The translations under genes were made by a program, and so were the position numbers. A stretch of 64,000 nt of DNA from Strigamia acuminata (lineage: Eukaryota; Arthropoda; Chilopoda; Geophilomorpha; Linotaeniidae): contig OX442314.1 of the NCBI GenBank assembly GCA_949358305.1, positions 806,001 through 870,000 of the forward strand, read 5' to 3'. The notes under the pieces were generated by a model, which searched no databases, was not told the DNA's origin, and saw only the letters and a program-made list of their open reading frames with translations. Every line of letters begins with the position of its first letter. Within the stretch, counting starts at the first letter, position 1. Shown piece after piece: positions 30,199 to 42,901 of this stretch.

Positions 30199-30449
30199 GA
30201 ATTGAAGGGTCAGGTGGACGCTAATCGATCGCAGTTGGAGTTGGCGGAAGACGGCGACAAGAGTCGGTTGGAATTGGAACGGATGCTCGAAGTGAAGGAG
30301 CGACATCTGGCGATTGTGAGCAAGGATTTAGAAACGATGGCGGAGAAACCGACGAGAAACACAAAAGCCAAAGCGAAATTCTTACGAAACTCAAATCGGT
30401 GCTCGAAAGCGAACTCGAATGCGGTGTTTGTTCGGAAATCATAATCAAG

Positions 30450-30718
30450 GTTTCAATTTTCAATTTGATTTGATTTTAATTTTTAATTTGATTTGATTTT
30501 GATTTTAATTTTTAATTTGATTTGATTTTGATTTTAATTTTTAATTTGATTTGATTTTGATTTTAATTTTTAATTTGATTTGATTTTGATTTTAATTTTT
30601 AATTTGATTTGATTTTGATTTTAATTTTTAATTTGATTTGATTTCGATTTTAATTTTTAATTTGATTTGATTTTGATTTTAATTTTTAATTTGATTTGAT
30701 TTTGATTTGATTTTCCAG
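30450..30718 (+). repeat. 29-base AT-rich intronic array
   Basis: The intron of the RNF8-like paralogue is made of about eight copies of a unit built from 'tttgatttgattttgatttt' plus 'aatttttaa'. It lies at the same position inside the RING as the larger array of the first gene. Confidence 0.8.
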
Positions 30719-31439
30719 GCTGTCGTGTTGAATTGTTCGCATCCGTTCTGCTCGCACTGCATCAACGAATGGAAAAAGGAAAAGAGCCAATGTCCGGTTT
30801 GTCGAACGGAAATCACGACTGAATCTCCATCGCGAGTTTTAGACTCGATAATCGATAGCGTGGTGGACACGTGGCCCAACGAATTGAAAAGTTGTCGACG
30901 GCAATTAGTTGCGAGTAGACCGGGCAATCGATGCACGAGTTTCATGCGTCGGATGCAATTTTGCTGGGATCATTTTTATCTTTTTCTTCTTCTTCTTGTT
31001 TTTGCTTTTCTGCTTTATCATCTGCACCAATTAAAGCAAATTGAGAACAAGTTACGTTCTTTAGGTTTTGTTTAGTTTGTTGTGGTGGGCGCCATCTGTT
31101 GGGAACAATCGTTGCACGAAATAAAGGAGTGTGTTTGGTGATTGTTAAAGTTTACTCCGTGGTTTTTGTCTAATTTTTTATACTAATTTTTTTTTTTCTT
31201 GGGGTCTCTAAATTATTTTTTTTAAGCCTTGTCCCGGTGTTTGTTTACGCACGGCGTTAAATCGAGGCAGTACGGTATCTTAAGTTAAGGCACGTTAGGT
31301 TAGGTTCCGTTAGGTTAGGCTAAGGGCACGTTAAGTTGCGATTTTGTTCAAAAAGTTTTTGAACAATTTCTCAAGATTTCTCAAGATTTTGAACGACTTC
31401 TCAAGATTTTGGAAAAGATTTTGTCCGATTTCGCAAGAT

Positions 31440-31555
31440 TTCTCAACATTTGCGCTATTTAACTTGAAATTTAGCAATTTCGAACGAGATTTCTCAAGAT
31501 TTGCGTCATTTAACTTGAAATTTAGCAATTTCGGACGAGATTTCTCAAGATTTGC
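31440..31555. repeat. 51-base tandem repeat
   Basis: The segment 'atttaacttgaaatttagca' with flanking 'ttctcaagatttgcg' and 'cgagat' recurs with period 51 for a little over two copies, within a wider field of 'tttctcaagat' words. Confidence 0.75.
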
Positions 31556-31717
31556 ATTGCACCTTTTCCTGCATTCATAACTTTTGTGGCTTTCAAGATA
31601 ATTTTGATAATTCTTTGACAATCTTTATCGCGACATGTAAAACATGTAAAACAAGCAAATCGGCTAACTTTGCAAAATGTCACCCAACTTTAAATTGCCA
31701 TTGCGCAAGATCTTTCA

Positions 31718-31965
31718 TGTTGGAATTCTCGGATCCGAAACAATACGAGTCATCACTAGGGTTAAAGATTACAAGTGTTTTATTCATTCAAATGCACAGG
31801 TTTAAATACGAAGATAATCAGCCATATCAACAATGCGCTTGTCACGTCCGCGCGCCCTCTTGCGACGTATTGGCGGTCGACATACACAATGTCCAACATT
31901 TCCTCTGCAGTATGCCAGCATCAGATGGCGCTTGGCATTGATTACGTCCCTTATAAAATGAGCAA
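31718..31965 (-). repeat. possible copia-type LTR fragment
   Basis: Read on the minus strand it has a TATA-like TTTTATAAGG, then about 150 bases later AATAAAACACTTG, and ends TTCCAACA, the order expected of an LTR promoter, R and U5. The far border and any target duplication were not found, so this stays tentative. Confidence 0.3.
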
Positions 31966-32280
31966 GCATAATATAGTACTCTGACTAACTATAAGAATGC
32001 ACTCTTTCCCATTGGCCCAGCCGTTTTACTAGTGTAGTGATACCAAAAAATAGATCAAAACACTGGCTGACATTTTGAGTGCTTTCCAGGCAAAACAACC
32101 AATAAAAAAATTCAAAAATTATATTGTTATACTTGTATAAGTTATATAGGATTATTATTATTATATTTAATACATTGACTTTTGATAGGTTTTTAATCAG
32201 TGTTAGTAATTAAGTTTGAGTTTTTAATGTTAATTTCTTTAGACATGGGCAAGTCTATTAGTCTACTGAACTTTTTGTTG

Positions 32281-32456
32281 CGAGACTTGCAGTTTCTGCC
32301 TGTTTATTGCCTGTAGATACAGTGAAGCCGAGGAATTGTGAGATCTAGTACAAATTGAATCAAGTTGCTAACGAGACTTGCAGTTTCTGCCTGTTTATTG
32401 CCTGTAGATACAGTGAAGCCGAGGAATTATGAGATCTAGTACAAATTGAATCATGT
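32281..32456. repeat. 91-base tandem duplication
   Basis: Two nearly identical units start at 32281 and 32372 (cgagacttgcagtttctgcc), differing at only a few bases. A very recent duplication in non-coding sequence. Confidence 0.88.
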
Positions 32457-33088
32457 TGTTTCAAATAAACAAGTTGCTAAATGATGAAATCTACAAATTC
32501 TTCATCTCTGCTAGAAAAAAAAATTTGGTGATAGCAAACCCAACTCTCTACATTCTTGGTTATCTCTAGTGAAAACAAAATGAGAGCAATGGTACTTTAA
32601 AATGATTAAATAATAAAATGGTGAATTGAAAAAATTACAACTCATGGTGCTAGTCATTCTCAGTATGCAAGGATGTGTATTTTTGCAAATTGATTGAAAA
32701 GAAGAGAAAAAGAAGGATTTAGAATATACTTCAAATGTTTGAAGCATAAAAACAAAGATTGCACAAATTTTTGAGGATAATTTCGACGTCGTTCTAATTC
32801 ACTTTACACCACCACCACTAGAGGCGCATCGTGACTTCTTGACCTTTTGTGATGTATCGATGACGTCAACTCCATACTGCCGACATCCAAAAAACCGCCC
32901 AACTGTAGTTTTATGTATTCCAACTAATTTCTTCTGAATTCAGTCGAATCTACTGCCAAAATCAAGGCCAAAATGCACAATACTGCACTTTGTTGTCAAT
33001 ATTGACATTTATTTTGTTTACCCTAACCGTTACAACTTTTTCAACCGATTGTGTAATCTGCGCTTGCACTTTGGCCAGAGTATTATCT

Positions 33089-33157
33089 TATATATAGTGA
33101 ACTGTGTTGTAAATTTAGTGACAAAGCTGACAAACTTTCAAACACTTAAATCAACAG
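33089..33157 (+). promoter_or_regulatory. possible promoter and non-coding first exon
   Basis: TATATATA at 33089-33096 is followed 60 bases later by an ACAG/GTAAGA donor at 33158. The nearest downstream acceptor-like site, TTTTTAG at about 34850, lies just before the start codon of the methyltransferase gene. That would make this its 5' exon with the solo LTR in the intron. Signal-based inference only. Confidence 0.25.
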
Positions 33158-33622
33158 GTAAGATGTTTTCGTTACATTTGTACATTGTTTGTATATATGT
33201 ATTTGCAAAATACAAAGGTTAATTTTTGAATGGGTCCTGCTTTCTCTATTATTCCACTCTTGTTACGGGAATTATAAAATAGTCCATTTTCTAATTGACC
33301 TTTCCGCAGCAATGAGTAGAACAAAATAGGCAATAATGACTAATTTTTCTTTTTGCACAATCAAAAAAGACAGAAATAACTGACCATGGCTTGCATGTCA
33401 TAGATCAAACATGGAGCAAACTTTGCACCATTTTTTAAATTACATTAAAAATAAAACAGTTTATTTCAGCCAAGTAGGTTATTTCATCTGCACATCAAAC
33501 CCTCGCTATCGCTACTTCTAAAGCAACCGAACCAACGATATCGCTTTCGTTATCAGCTGATATTTAGGAGGGTAAAAATATTGGAATAAGCTGATAACGG
33601 ATAATTAGTGTACCCTATCAGT

Positions 33623-34615
33623 TGTAACGATCCAGAATATTCTTCGGATTCGTAGTTGCCACGACGGGACTTACACACTTAATTTCTATTTAGAATCGAA
33701 TGTTGAACTAACTCTATCTTAACTGAGGGAAATTCAATAAAGACTAATTGAATTTCTCAAAACAAACACAATCTTTTATTCTTTACGCTTAAAAGAACTT
33801 TCTAATAAAATACAGATGATAAGAAAATAATGATTAAAACTAAACACAATAGACTAAGTATTAAAATAATCAAGTACTAAAGCAAAAGAAAACTGATGTC
33901 GGCGACGATTCCAACCTGGCGTCGGCGACAAATGGCGACGTTCACGGCCCGTTCATGTCGGTAAAATCAACTCTTACTCACGTCACTCTTCAATGGAACG
34001 GAAAAATTTTGTACTTGAAGTCCTGTAGGAATTATTCCGACACAATTCGGATTTTGGTGAATCGTTGAATAATTTGGACAAATTTCCATATTCGCAGCTT
34101 CTTCTCTCAAAACTCGCATCAGATTCTTCGTGAATCCCTCGAACTTGCAACTCGCAACTCGCTCGTCGCGAAAGATATCTCGCCCAAACAATAACTGTTT
34201 GGCAAGAATAAATATCTCTCCGTGAGTTTTCCAAGATGAAATATCCTACTGTGGAATGTGCTCAACAGCAAAAAAGCTCTTGGAATAATATGGCATTTAT
34301 TGCAAGAAATGAGTTCGAATCTTCTTCCAAAAGTCACAATCTGTATAGGAAATTTCAATAGTTTCAGAGACAGATATTTTTGTGACACAGACTTGGCAAA
34401 GTAGATTTTCAAACTGAGGAGGAAAACTCCTCCCAGGACGTATTTCCTGTTAGAAAGCTTGTGGGCTGGTTACCCTGGCAACCACCCACATGTTTCTCCC
34501 ACTTGCCTAACTTCCTTGTTTTAGGCGTACAAAACATAAAACATAAAATAATAAATCTCAGCCTTATTTCTGATAAAGGGTTTTTATTCTTCTAGTGACC
34601 ACTAGGGTCACTGCA
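33623..34615 (-). mobile_element. solo gypsy LTR with 4-base target duplication
   Basis: 993 bases flanked by CAGT on both sides (33619-33622 and 34616-34619). On the minus strand it begins TGCAGTGACCCTAGTGGTCA and shares 'gtgggtggttgccagggtaa' with the LTRs of the 14.9 kb gypsy element, so it is a diverged member of that family. It ends in TTACA like them and has an AATAAA (minus) near 33775. No internal region is left, consistent with LTR-LTR recombination. Confidence 0.85.
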
Positions 34616-34893
34616 CAGTCAACCCTATTTGCAAAACTTGGCATCTGTAATGTGTTTCTTGAAGGCGGATTGTAAGAATATAGTTGAATGTAGTTATTTG
34701 CGTAAGTGTGCACAAGTCCGCAAGGGCAGCGTCACAAATTAACAGAAGAACACGTGACAAGAAATTGCAGCGCGAAAGGCCCTAATCTGTGCAGTCGGTG
34801 GCATAAAAAACTGAATGAATAATGTGTATAAACTTATTTTTAATTTTTAGTTTTTTGTTTTTATAAAGGAATAATTGTCAAAATATACGCATA

Positions 34894-36203
<1,310 letters not shown>

Positions 36204-36267
36204 TAATTTTTTTCATTTTCTTTACAATTAATTTTATAAATAAACGGAATGTATTATGAGAAAAGAC

Positions 36268-36292
36268 TCTTGCCTAGTCTAGTTAGGCAAGA
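36268..36292. other. short hairpin downstream of the methyltransferase gene
   Basis: cttgccta and taggcaag flank a 7-9 base loop, about 65 bases after the stop codon. The role is unknown. Confidence 0.3.
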
Positions 36293-36363
36293 TATTATTA
36301 AATTTTAAAAATACATAAACAAACTATTTTTCTTTTTGTCTAAAACAAGTTACCTTTCATCTT

Positions 36364-36453
36364 CCCGTGGAAATAAATCCCGTGGAAATAAATCCCGTGG
36401 AAATAAATCCCGAGGAAATAAATCCCGTGGAAATAAATCCCGTGGAAATAAAT
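36364..36453. repeat. 15-base tandem repeat, about six copies
   Basis: Unit cccgtggaaataaat repeated without spacer, one copy with cccgag. Located between the methyltransferase gene and the orphan gene. Confidence 0.9.
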
Positions 36454-36627
36454 CCACCAGGAGCATTTAATGTGAATATAAATTAATTTAATTTATTTAT
36501 TTTCGTTGTGCACTACTCACGCCTGGCTGTAGTGGGAAGAATTTGCACGATTGTTTCATTACAACAATGACGTTTAAAATAAACCTAAATTCGCAGAGTA
36601 TTCGCTAGGACATCCAAATTGCCAATC

Positions 36628-38658
36628 ATGAGGACCATTTTGGACTTGCCGAGTCTAAAACATATTTCGCTCGTGCAAATTTCCGTTTTGCTGTGGAAAC
36701 GTTATAATTTGGTTCCACAAATCAATAGCACGAACATGATGACACACAGTCAACACAAGAAGTGGTTAGTTACCCAAGAAGCAGTTTGTAAATTAGTGAC
36801 CCGTCTTGAAATTCCGAACGAGTTGAAAACGATGTTGAGCGAGTTGGTTCGACACGTCGGAGAGCGCGCGTGGGATTTGCTCAAGTTCTTAGTCACAAGA
36901 ATTTTCAACGGCCACAACTTCTTCAACGTCAAATGTGTGAAATGCATAATTGAGTGCACGCGATGGACACTACACGGACAATTAGACGTGAAGAAAACAA
37001 CGCGAGTTTTGTCGCAACAACTATTTTTGTCGATCGAAAACAGATTCGACTTGGCCGTCGTGTGTTGTATTGCGGACGTCATTAAGGATGATTGGAAAAA
37101 TAATGCCAAGGTTTTGATAAAAAAAAATAAATCACACTTGAAGAATGTCATGTACAAATATTGGAACGATGTAATGACGGTTAAAACGAACAGTTTTGAG
37201 CAGAAAAGCGAAATGTTTTTCCTCAGCATGAACTACAAAAACCAATGTGGCGTGCAATACTTCTGGTCGGTCATGACGCCGCGCGAGAGAAATGCCATTC
37301 TGAAGCAGCTGCTCGAAAGAGGAAGCAAATTGTCCGAATTGATCGAACACGTCGACAGTTGCATCTCGACCGACTTTTGTTTCTGCACTTTCGAGACTGG
37401 CATCATGAGTTTCTTACTCGCTGAAATAGACAATGAGCAAGAAATAAGGAGCATTTTATCGTCGCAATACGCATTGAAACCTCTCACACCTTTGCTCGCA
37501 CATTTCAGCAACGTGACCTCGTTAGCGCCTGCATCGAGCCGCATTCTGAGCGCCATCTTGTCGGGCGATGAGTTTTACGACATCCTCTGCAAGACTGTCG
37601 AATCTTCTCGCCCGAGCGTCGTTGATTGTTGGACTCGTTTCTGGAGAAATGCTCCGGTTGAAATGAAGAAATGTCATAACGAACATCAATATTCCTTCAT
37701 CTACGAAGAGTTGTGCATGGCCCAAGATTTCGACAACCTCCATTTATTGCTCGAGAATGCGGATGTTGTCAAGAGACGGCGCATTTTGTCGCGCTGTGTC
37801 GCGCAACTTCTTTTGAAGGGCGCGAGCTGTCGCTGGGATTTCCTCGAGTGGGTTGCGAAGAAATATATAACTAGCGAGGAAGAAATGTGTATTTTTAAGA
37901 TGCATTCTTCTTACTTGGCGTACAACATCTGTCACAGTTTGCTTAACTTGAACAAAAGCGACGAGCAAAGGTGGACGAAACTCGACAGATATTTTCATTT
38001 CTCTTTTTCGAATGAGGAAATGATGCGCACGGTTAAGAAATGGATTCTGTTCGAGCACTTTACTAATATTCCGAAAGGATCGCAGTTTCTCGACGAATTT
38101 CGAAATTGGCTTCCCAAAACCGACGGAATGAGCGAAATGTGCGAGGCGGTTGCGAGAAATTTAGAAGAAACGTTGGCTTTGCTGGCTTTTTATTTCCGAC
38201 AAGACATGACGACGATTGCATCGCTCAATCGCGCGAGTGTGCGAGACAGAGAGAAATTGCTCGAAATTTGCATCGCTTTTTGCAAAATCTCTCAGATTAT
38301 CGACGCTCGCGAAGCCGGCGTGGTGAATAAAAACTTTTTCGAGTTCATTACTCGGAAAAAAGTTAAAGTGGAGAACGAAATGGCCGTGTTCGGGCAATTT
38401 TGCCGTTGTTTTGCTTACAGAGTGTGCACGTTCTACGGCGGATGCACTTACCAGTCGATTATACAAGATTTTCTCAACTCTTGCTTCGTCAATTCAGACA
38501 ATTCACCCAATCTGAATTATTGTACGAGGTGTTTGCCATTTTATTACTTGATTGAAGGCCGTGCAGCTGCCGACCCAGACCGATTCGAGGGGATTTTGAC
38601 GTCGTGCGGTTATTCTTCAGAAGAAATAATTGATATAATGCTAACTTATCTGTATTAA
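36628..38658 (+). CDS. single-exon orphan protein, 676 residues
   Basis: An uninterrupted ORF with codon use that looks genuinely coding. I use the ATG at 36628; three codons upstream are open but start with TTG, and an earlier ATG at 36567 runs into a stop. The protein is predicted mostly helical, rich in Leu, Cys, Phe and Trp, with recurring patterns such as WDLLKFLV, YSFIYEELCMAQDFDNLHLL and WDFLEWVAKKY that suggest divergent helical (ankyrin- or HEAT-like) repeats. There is no signal peptide, membrane helix or metal-binding signature I can name. I do not recognise the family. A decayed relative lies at 40653-40775, so it belongs to a small local family. Absence of introns, in a region where genes have many, could mean retroposition or an intronless family. 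Confidence 0.75.
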   Translation: MRTILDLPSLKHISLVQISVLLWKRYNLVPQINSTNMMTHSQHKKWLVTQEAVCKLVTRLEIPNELKTMLSELVRHVGERAWDLLKFLVTRIFNGHNFFNVKCVKCIIECTRWTLHGQLDVKKTTRVLSQQLFLSIENRFDLAVVCCIADVIKDDWKNNAKVLIKKNKSHLKNVMYKYWNDVMTVKTNSFEQKSEMFFLSMNYKNQCGVQYFWSVMTPRERNAILKQLLERGSKLSELIEHVDSCISTDFCFCTFETGIMSFLLAEIDNEQEIRSILSSQYALKPLTPLLAHFSNVTSLAPASSRILSAILSGDEFYDILCKTVESSRPSVVDCWTRFWRNAPVEMKKCHNEHQYSFIYEELCMAQDFDNLHLLLENADVVKRRRILSRCVAQLLLKGASCRWDFLEWVAKKYITSEEEMCIFKMHSSYLAYNICHSLLNLNKSDEQRWTKLDRYFHFSFSNEEMMRTVKKWILFEHFTNIPKGSQFLDEFRNWLPKTDGMSEMCEAVARNLEETLALLAFYFRQDMTTIASLNRASVRDREKLLEICIAFCKISQIIDAREAGVVNKNFFEFITRKKVKVENEMAVFGQFCRCFAYRVCTFYGGCTYQSIIQDFLNSCFVNSDNSPNLNYCTRCLPFYYLIEGRAAADPDRFEGILTSCGYSSEEIIDIMLTYLY

Positions 38659-40194
38659 AATTGTAGATTTTTGTAGATTCAACAAAATTTTCAAATTTGC
38701 TAATTTGCTCTGTATTCATTTACGGCCACTGTGATATAAAATTTAGTTAAATGACATGACCAACATTCAAAAGTTTAATTTGCATAGCCATTTCAAAAGA
38801 TTCCAAAAAAATCTCAAAACACTCCAAAAAATCTCAAAACATTCCAAAAAAATCTCAAAACATTCCAAAAAATCTCCAAACATTCCAAAAAAATCTCAAA
38901 ATATTTACCGTGTATAAATATTTTTTGTCAGATTTCCTTTCAACCAGGTCGAAAATATTCCTGGTTGAATGGAATCCTGCTTACCATGAATACGTGTTAT
39001 TATTTCTGCATTTATTTATTTATTTACGCGTTGAAAGTTCTGTATTTGAAATTGCATTTTGTGTTCAACTCAAATTTCAGAAAACTTTAACTTGTTTTAA
39101 TTTGTTTCATCCACGAAAAAAAATCTGCCATTCCTGTATATTTTTCTCATTTTTCTCAACTTGCAAAAAATAAAAAAAAAAAACTGTTTTTTTTTTATAA
39201 TTTTATTTCAAATGACGTTTTGTTTTTCTTTTTAACTCAAAATTGTGCTTCAATTTGTTTCATCCACACTTGCTGTGTTTGTATATTTTTCTCGTTTCAT
39301 TTCCAATCTTTTATCACGAGTGACACAATCGAAATGGAAAATGTGAAAATTCGTTTAAAAATTCATGCCGGAGAGTATAATGCGCTAATAACCCAAAAAG
39401 ATCTTTCGGATCACTGTACAATTTTACCCTGTCCAATTAAAATTTTCCTATAATCTTTCGAATCTCAGAAAAACTTGAAAAATTTTAATTTCCGACATGT
39501 TGATTTAGATTGTGTGGTGACATCTCGCGGCGAGTATTGTAGATGAGTAATGGCGGCCAAAGGGACAGGCATGTGCGACTAGGAAGAAACGAAAGCAAGT
39601 TTGACCAAAATCAACGATAATGACGAGAAAATCCGTTTGTTTTGAATATTACCTCGCTTTGATCGTGTTTTTTAAAATAATTTTTGTGCTATTAATTTTA
39701 TTAGGCAACGACGAGAGATTTTTAATTTTGACTTTTAATTGTCGTAAGATTTTTCACTTTAAAGTGTATATTTACTTCAAAAAGCGCCGAACATCACGTC
39801 GATAACATGAGGTTTTCCCGTCGTGCCAAAACAGCCAAAAGCACAGGTAAATTTTAATTTTAAACCTCCAAAACATCCTTTTTCGTATCCCAGTAGTGTT
39901 ATGAATGCAAGTTTCTGGTTCATCTCGGAACTAACCTGGGTCGAAAACGTAATTGGTATTCACAAGTATACTGGAATCGGTATTTTCGTAGCCATCTTGT
40001 TTATAAATTATTTTAGTTGCAATGTTCGTCCAAAAGAAGCTTGTTCGCTACGCAACTCGCAAATAAGAAACAAAAAGCAAACCTGATGAAAGAAAATGAA
40101 TCCACAAATATAGAAAACAAGTTTGGTAATAAATTAATTCTTTTCGCACCGATAAAATAATAATATTATAAAAATTGTATTTTATTTTTACAGG
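38659..40194. other. intergenic with simple repeat
   Basis: Contains the 20-21 base repeat at 38800-38904 and poly-A/T stretches. Small ORFs at 39333-39452 and 39900-40086 (one hydrophobic stretch near 39965-40020) match nothing known and are left uncalled. Confidence 0.45.
38800..38904. repeat. 20-21 base tandem repeat, five copies
   Basis: Units of 'attccaaaaaaatctcaaaac' with length variation in the A-run, starting just after the orphan gene. Confidence 0.85.
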
Positions 40195-40449
40195 CGAAGA
40201 GACGAGGAGAAGCGGGAGAAGGAGAAGTTGTTGCAGTTGCAGCAGGAAGCAGCAGGAAGAACAGCGCCAGATTGAAGAGCAGTAGTTGATCGCGCAGCAG
40301 CAGACGATGGAGGAGAAACGGCACAAGGATGAGGAGTTGTTCCGGTTGCACGAGAAGGCGTCCATGATGGTGAAACAGGAAGCGCAGATCCAGCAACAGC
40401 AGCAGATGATACTCGTGGAACAACCGATACGATTGATACACTCTCAAAT
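40195..40449 (+). pseudogene. Gln/Glu-rich coiled-coil gene fragment
   Basis: After an acceptor at about 40193 the sequence encodes DEEKREKEKLLQLQQEA, then in the next frame QEEQRQIEEQ, a TAG at 40286-40288, LIAQQQTMEEKRHKDEELF and EKASMMVKQEAQIQQQQQM. The amino-acid pattern is strongly coding-like but needs one frame change and carries one stop, so it looks like a decayed exon. The parent gene was not identified. Confidence 0.5.
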
Positions 40450-40652
40450 GGTGATAGATCAATTATTTTATTTTTTTAAAATTATTTCGACTCATTTTAA
40501 AATCTTTAAAATTTTTTTCAATTTTTTTTTTTACTTATCTCAACTTATTTTAAATTTTTTCGACTTATTTCAAACTTTTTCGATTGACTTAATTTTTTTT
40601 TTAAAATGTCTAATTTTCCAGAATTATTTTTGATTTTTAATAATTTTCCAAC

Positions 40653-40775
40653 ATAAATATTTATTCGTTTTTCTACCACGAGGTGTGCAAGGCCCAAGAT
40701 ATGGATAACTTGCACTTGTTGCTCAAAGATTTTTATACATCGACGAATTTCGCAATTGGCTCCCCCAACAGTTTG
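40653..40775 (+). pseudogene. fragment related to the 676-residue orphan gene
   Basis: Encodes YHEVCKAQDMDNLHLLLKD, close to YEELCMAQDFDNLHLLLEN of the orphan protein. In another frame it then encodes IDEFRNWLP, matching LDEFRNWLP about 120 residues later in the intact gene. The intervening coding sequence is deleted, so this is a remnant. Confidence 0.7.
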
Positions 40776-42616
40776 TCTTTGAAATTTTAATTCATCACTT
40801 GTTCCCAATACTCTGGTGGGAATAAGTGTTATTAACTATCTGATTCCAACCAATAGCGATGCATCTTTCGTCGCATAGCAACAGTTACGTGGTTGCGTTT
40901 CATTTCGCGCTTGAAGTCGTGCATTTTCGCTTCATTTTCGCTTCGTTTTCGGTTCGGTTCGATATTTTTCACAATGTCCATGCGTCTTTCGATCGTGTTT
41001 ACGTCCAAGTAACTGGATTAACATTGGATTTTGATGGATGGTTTGGTACGAGTTAATATCGAATTTAATTTGTTTGTTTCACGTTCCATTTTCCATTCTC
41101 CGTCTTCCATTTCTATTTTCTGTGTGTGCAAATTTCCTTTCTGATTTCTTTATTTACCTTGCTTTTCTATTTGTCAAAATTACATATTTAGTGTGTACTA
41201 CATTTGTGAATAAGATCTCGAAATTTTAGATTCCATTTTAAGCCTAATCTTAATTTAATAGAAATGTAAGTTGAAGGACAACATATACGTGGGGGTGTAA
41301 AATCCAACTCTCTACCTCCTTGTGGTCACCCCTGGGTCATGCTAAAAGAGCTCTGGTTGAAATAATGTTGGTATTTAATTGGTTATCCACTACAATAATT
41401 TCACTTAATTGTTTTCTTATCTTTTCCTTATCTAAATGTTCACTTAGAAGACCTCCATTTCTTTGGTGTGTGTTGAATTCAAAGTTGCCAAAATCCTTTC
41501 CCTTTGAATTGTGTCCAAGATGCGATGACAGTTGCTGCTGAAGTTGTTGTTGCAGTTGTTGCTTTTGGAAATTCCATTTTAAGCCTAATGCATTTGAAAT
41601 GAATATATTTGTTATGAGTGTACCATAATGGACTCGAGAAATATCTTTATTTTCTTTAGTTTGGGATTTTAAATTCAATTCTTTAGATTTTTTTTGAAAT
41701 ATTGAATTTCGTGTTGCTTCTTTCTTGTTTGATAGAGTGCAATGATCAGTTGGTCACTCTTGGATAAACTGATGACTTGACTTGTCTAATTGGAACTGGA
41801 AGAGAGCTCTGGTTGTGCAACACACCCATGCCAAATTACAACCCCAAACAAAGGGAATTTGCATGTTGATTTGAACCCACATTTCCGCACTTGTTTTCTT
41901 TCATGCACTGTTTTCTTTCATGTGCTGCCAATGGACAGGTACTTATGGTGTGTTTGCTCATTGTGCAAAACTGTTCGCAATTATGTCTGGAATGGTGACC
42001 TAAAAGTGGTAACTTGCATTATGGTATCATCAATTAATCTCACTGGACTTGATGTAACTTTCTTTTATAATGCAACTATTGCCAAGCAAATGACAGCTAG
42101 AAATTTGCAGAGCTAAGCTTAAGATTGCTCTGGTTGGCATAATGCTGGTATTGTAAGACTGCACAGAGTAACAAAAATCCTAAAAAAAAATTTTTTGCTA
42201 TTGGAAAATATAAATATGGTGGAAAGTTGTTTTCATTTCTTGTGTGTTGAGTTTGGTTAATATCCAACTTTTTAACTATTTCCACAATTTCTCCTGTTTG
42301 CTTGTGTTGGGTTGTCATAGAATAACTAGCATCTTTGCCAACTGCAATCGAGTTAAATTATTTCTTAATTTCAACTTCTTCATATTGTTTGTGATAATTT
42401 CAGCCAATGGCAGAGTTTTATGAAGTTAAAAATCTCCATGACTTCGTTCAGGGACCTGTGTCTGTGCCAATTGTAAAATCTTATAATGGTAAAAGCAATG
42501 GACAAAAAAAAACATTCTTTCAACAATTTTAATTCCTTTAAAACTTCTTGGGCGAACCTTCCAACTGTCTTTCTGTTTGTATTTATATTTCGGGTCAATA
42601 TTAATAACTTGTTCTA
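40776..42616. other. intergenic with scattered short duplications
   Basis: No gene is seen. Words such as 'gctctggttg..ataatg(t/c)tggtatt' recur at 41350 and 42130, and 'ttccattttaagcctaat' at 41233 and 41573, pointing to old local duplications. The Gln-type minus ORF near 41530 is a CAA/TTG simple repeat. Confidence 0.45.
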
Positions 42617-42806
42617 CTATTGCTGCCAATGCTGGACTGGCCGGTGGGATACCCGTGGCTTGATATAAATTTGTTCCCTTGGCCCGACCTATCCAGATTT
42701 CCCGGTGCTAAATTTCTTCCGAGTCCAGCACTGCTCATTGCAGTTGATTTCAATTGAATTACAAACTGAACGGTCTCTGACAAACAATTCTTCCACCCGT
42801 GATAAG
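42617..42806. repeat. dispersed repeat, copy 1
   Basis: About 190 bases ('tgctgccaatgctggactgg' to 'cttccacccgtgataagaac') recur at 44849-45033 with roughly 90 percent identity by eye. Both copies keep an open minus-strand frame with SAGLGRNLAPGNLDRS and NKFISSHGYP. Confidence 0.8.
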
Positions 42807-42901
42807 AACGAAGTCGGGTATCTTCATCGAATCCCGTTTTATCGAATGGCGGTTTATTCGATGAAACGTGCCATTTTTTCAAGAAATTCGATGAAAAGGT
42901 A

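Larger units (their letters stand above)
25250..31075 (+). pseudogene. RNF8-like paralogue with membrane tail, split by DIRS element
   Basis: A diverged tandem copy of the RNF8-like gene. Left of the DIRS element only an ATG-Asn-Pro-Glu-like start and the 'ggtccatctggcggcgat' coiled-coil start remain; the FHA exons are gone. Right of it, 30199-30449 encodes the coiled coil (GQVDANRSQLELAEDGDKSR) with an extra 'ccgacgagaaa'-type insertion near 30345 that shifts the frame before SEIIIK. After intron 30450-30718 the RING exon 30719-31075 is intact (LNCSHPFCSHCINEW). The tail differs wholly from the first gene: a hydrophobic stretch of about 23 residues beginning WDHFYLFLLLLVFAFLLY predicts a membrane helix. 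FHA loss, frameshift and transposon insertion make it a pseudogene as it stands. The RING exon alone could still be used if a start existed. Confidence 0.78.
31076..33088. other. intergenic with small tandem repeats
   Basis: No gene is seen. Contents: TTAGG-type runs at 31293-31320, a 51-base repeat at 31440-31555, a possible LTR fragment near 31718-31965, a 91-base tandem duplication at 32281-32456 and otherwise AT-rich unique sequence. Confidence 0.5.
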
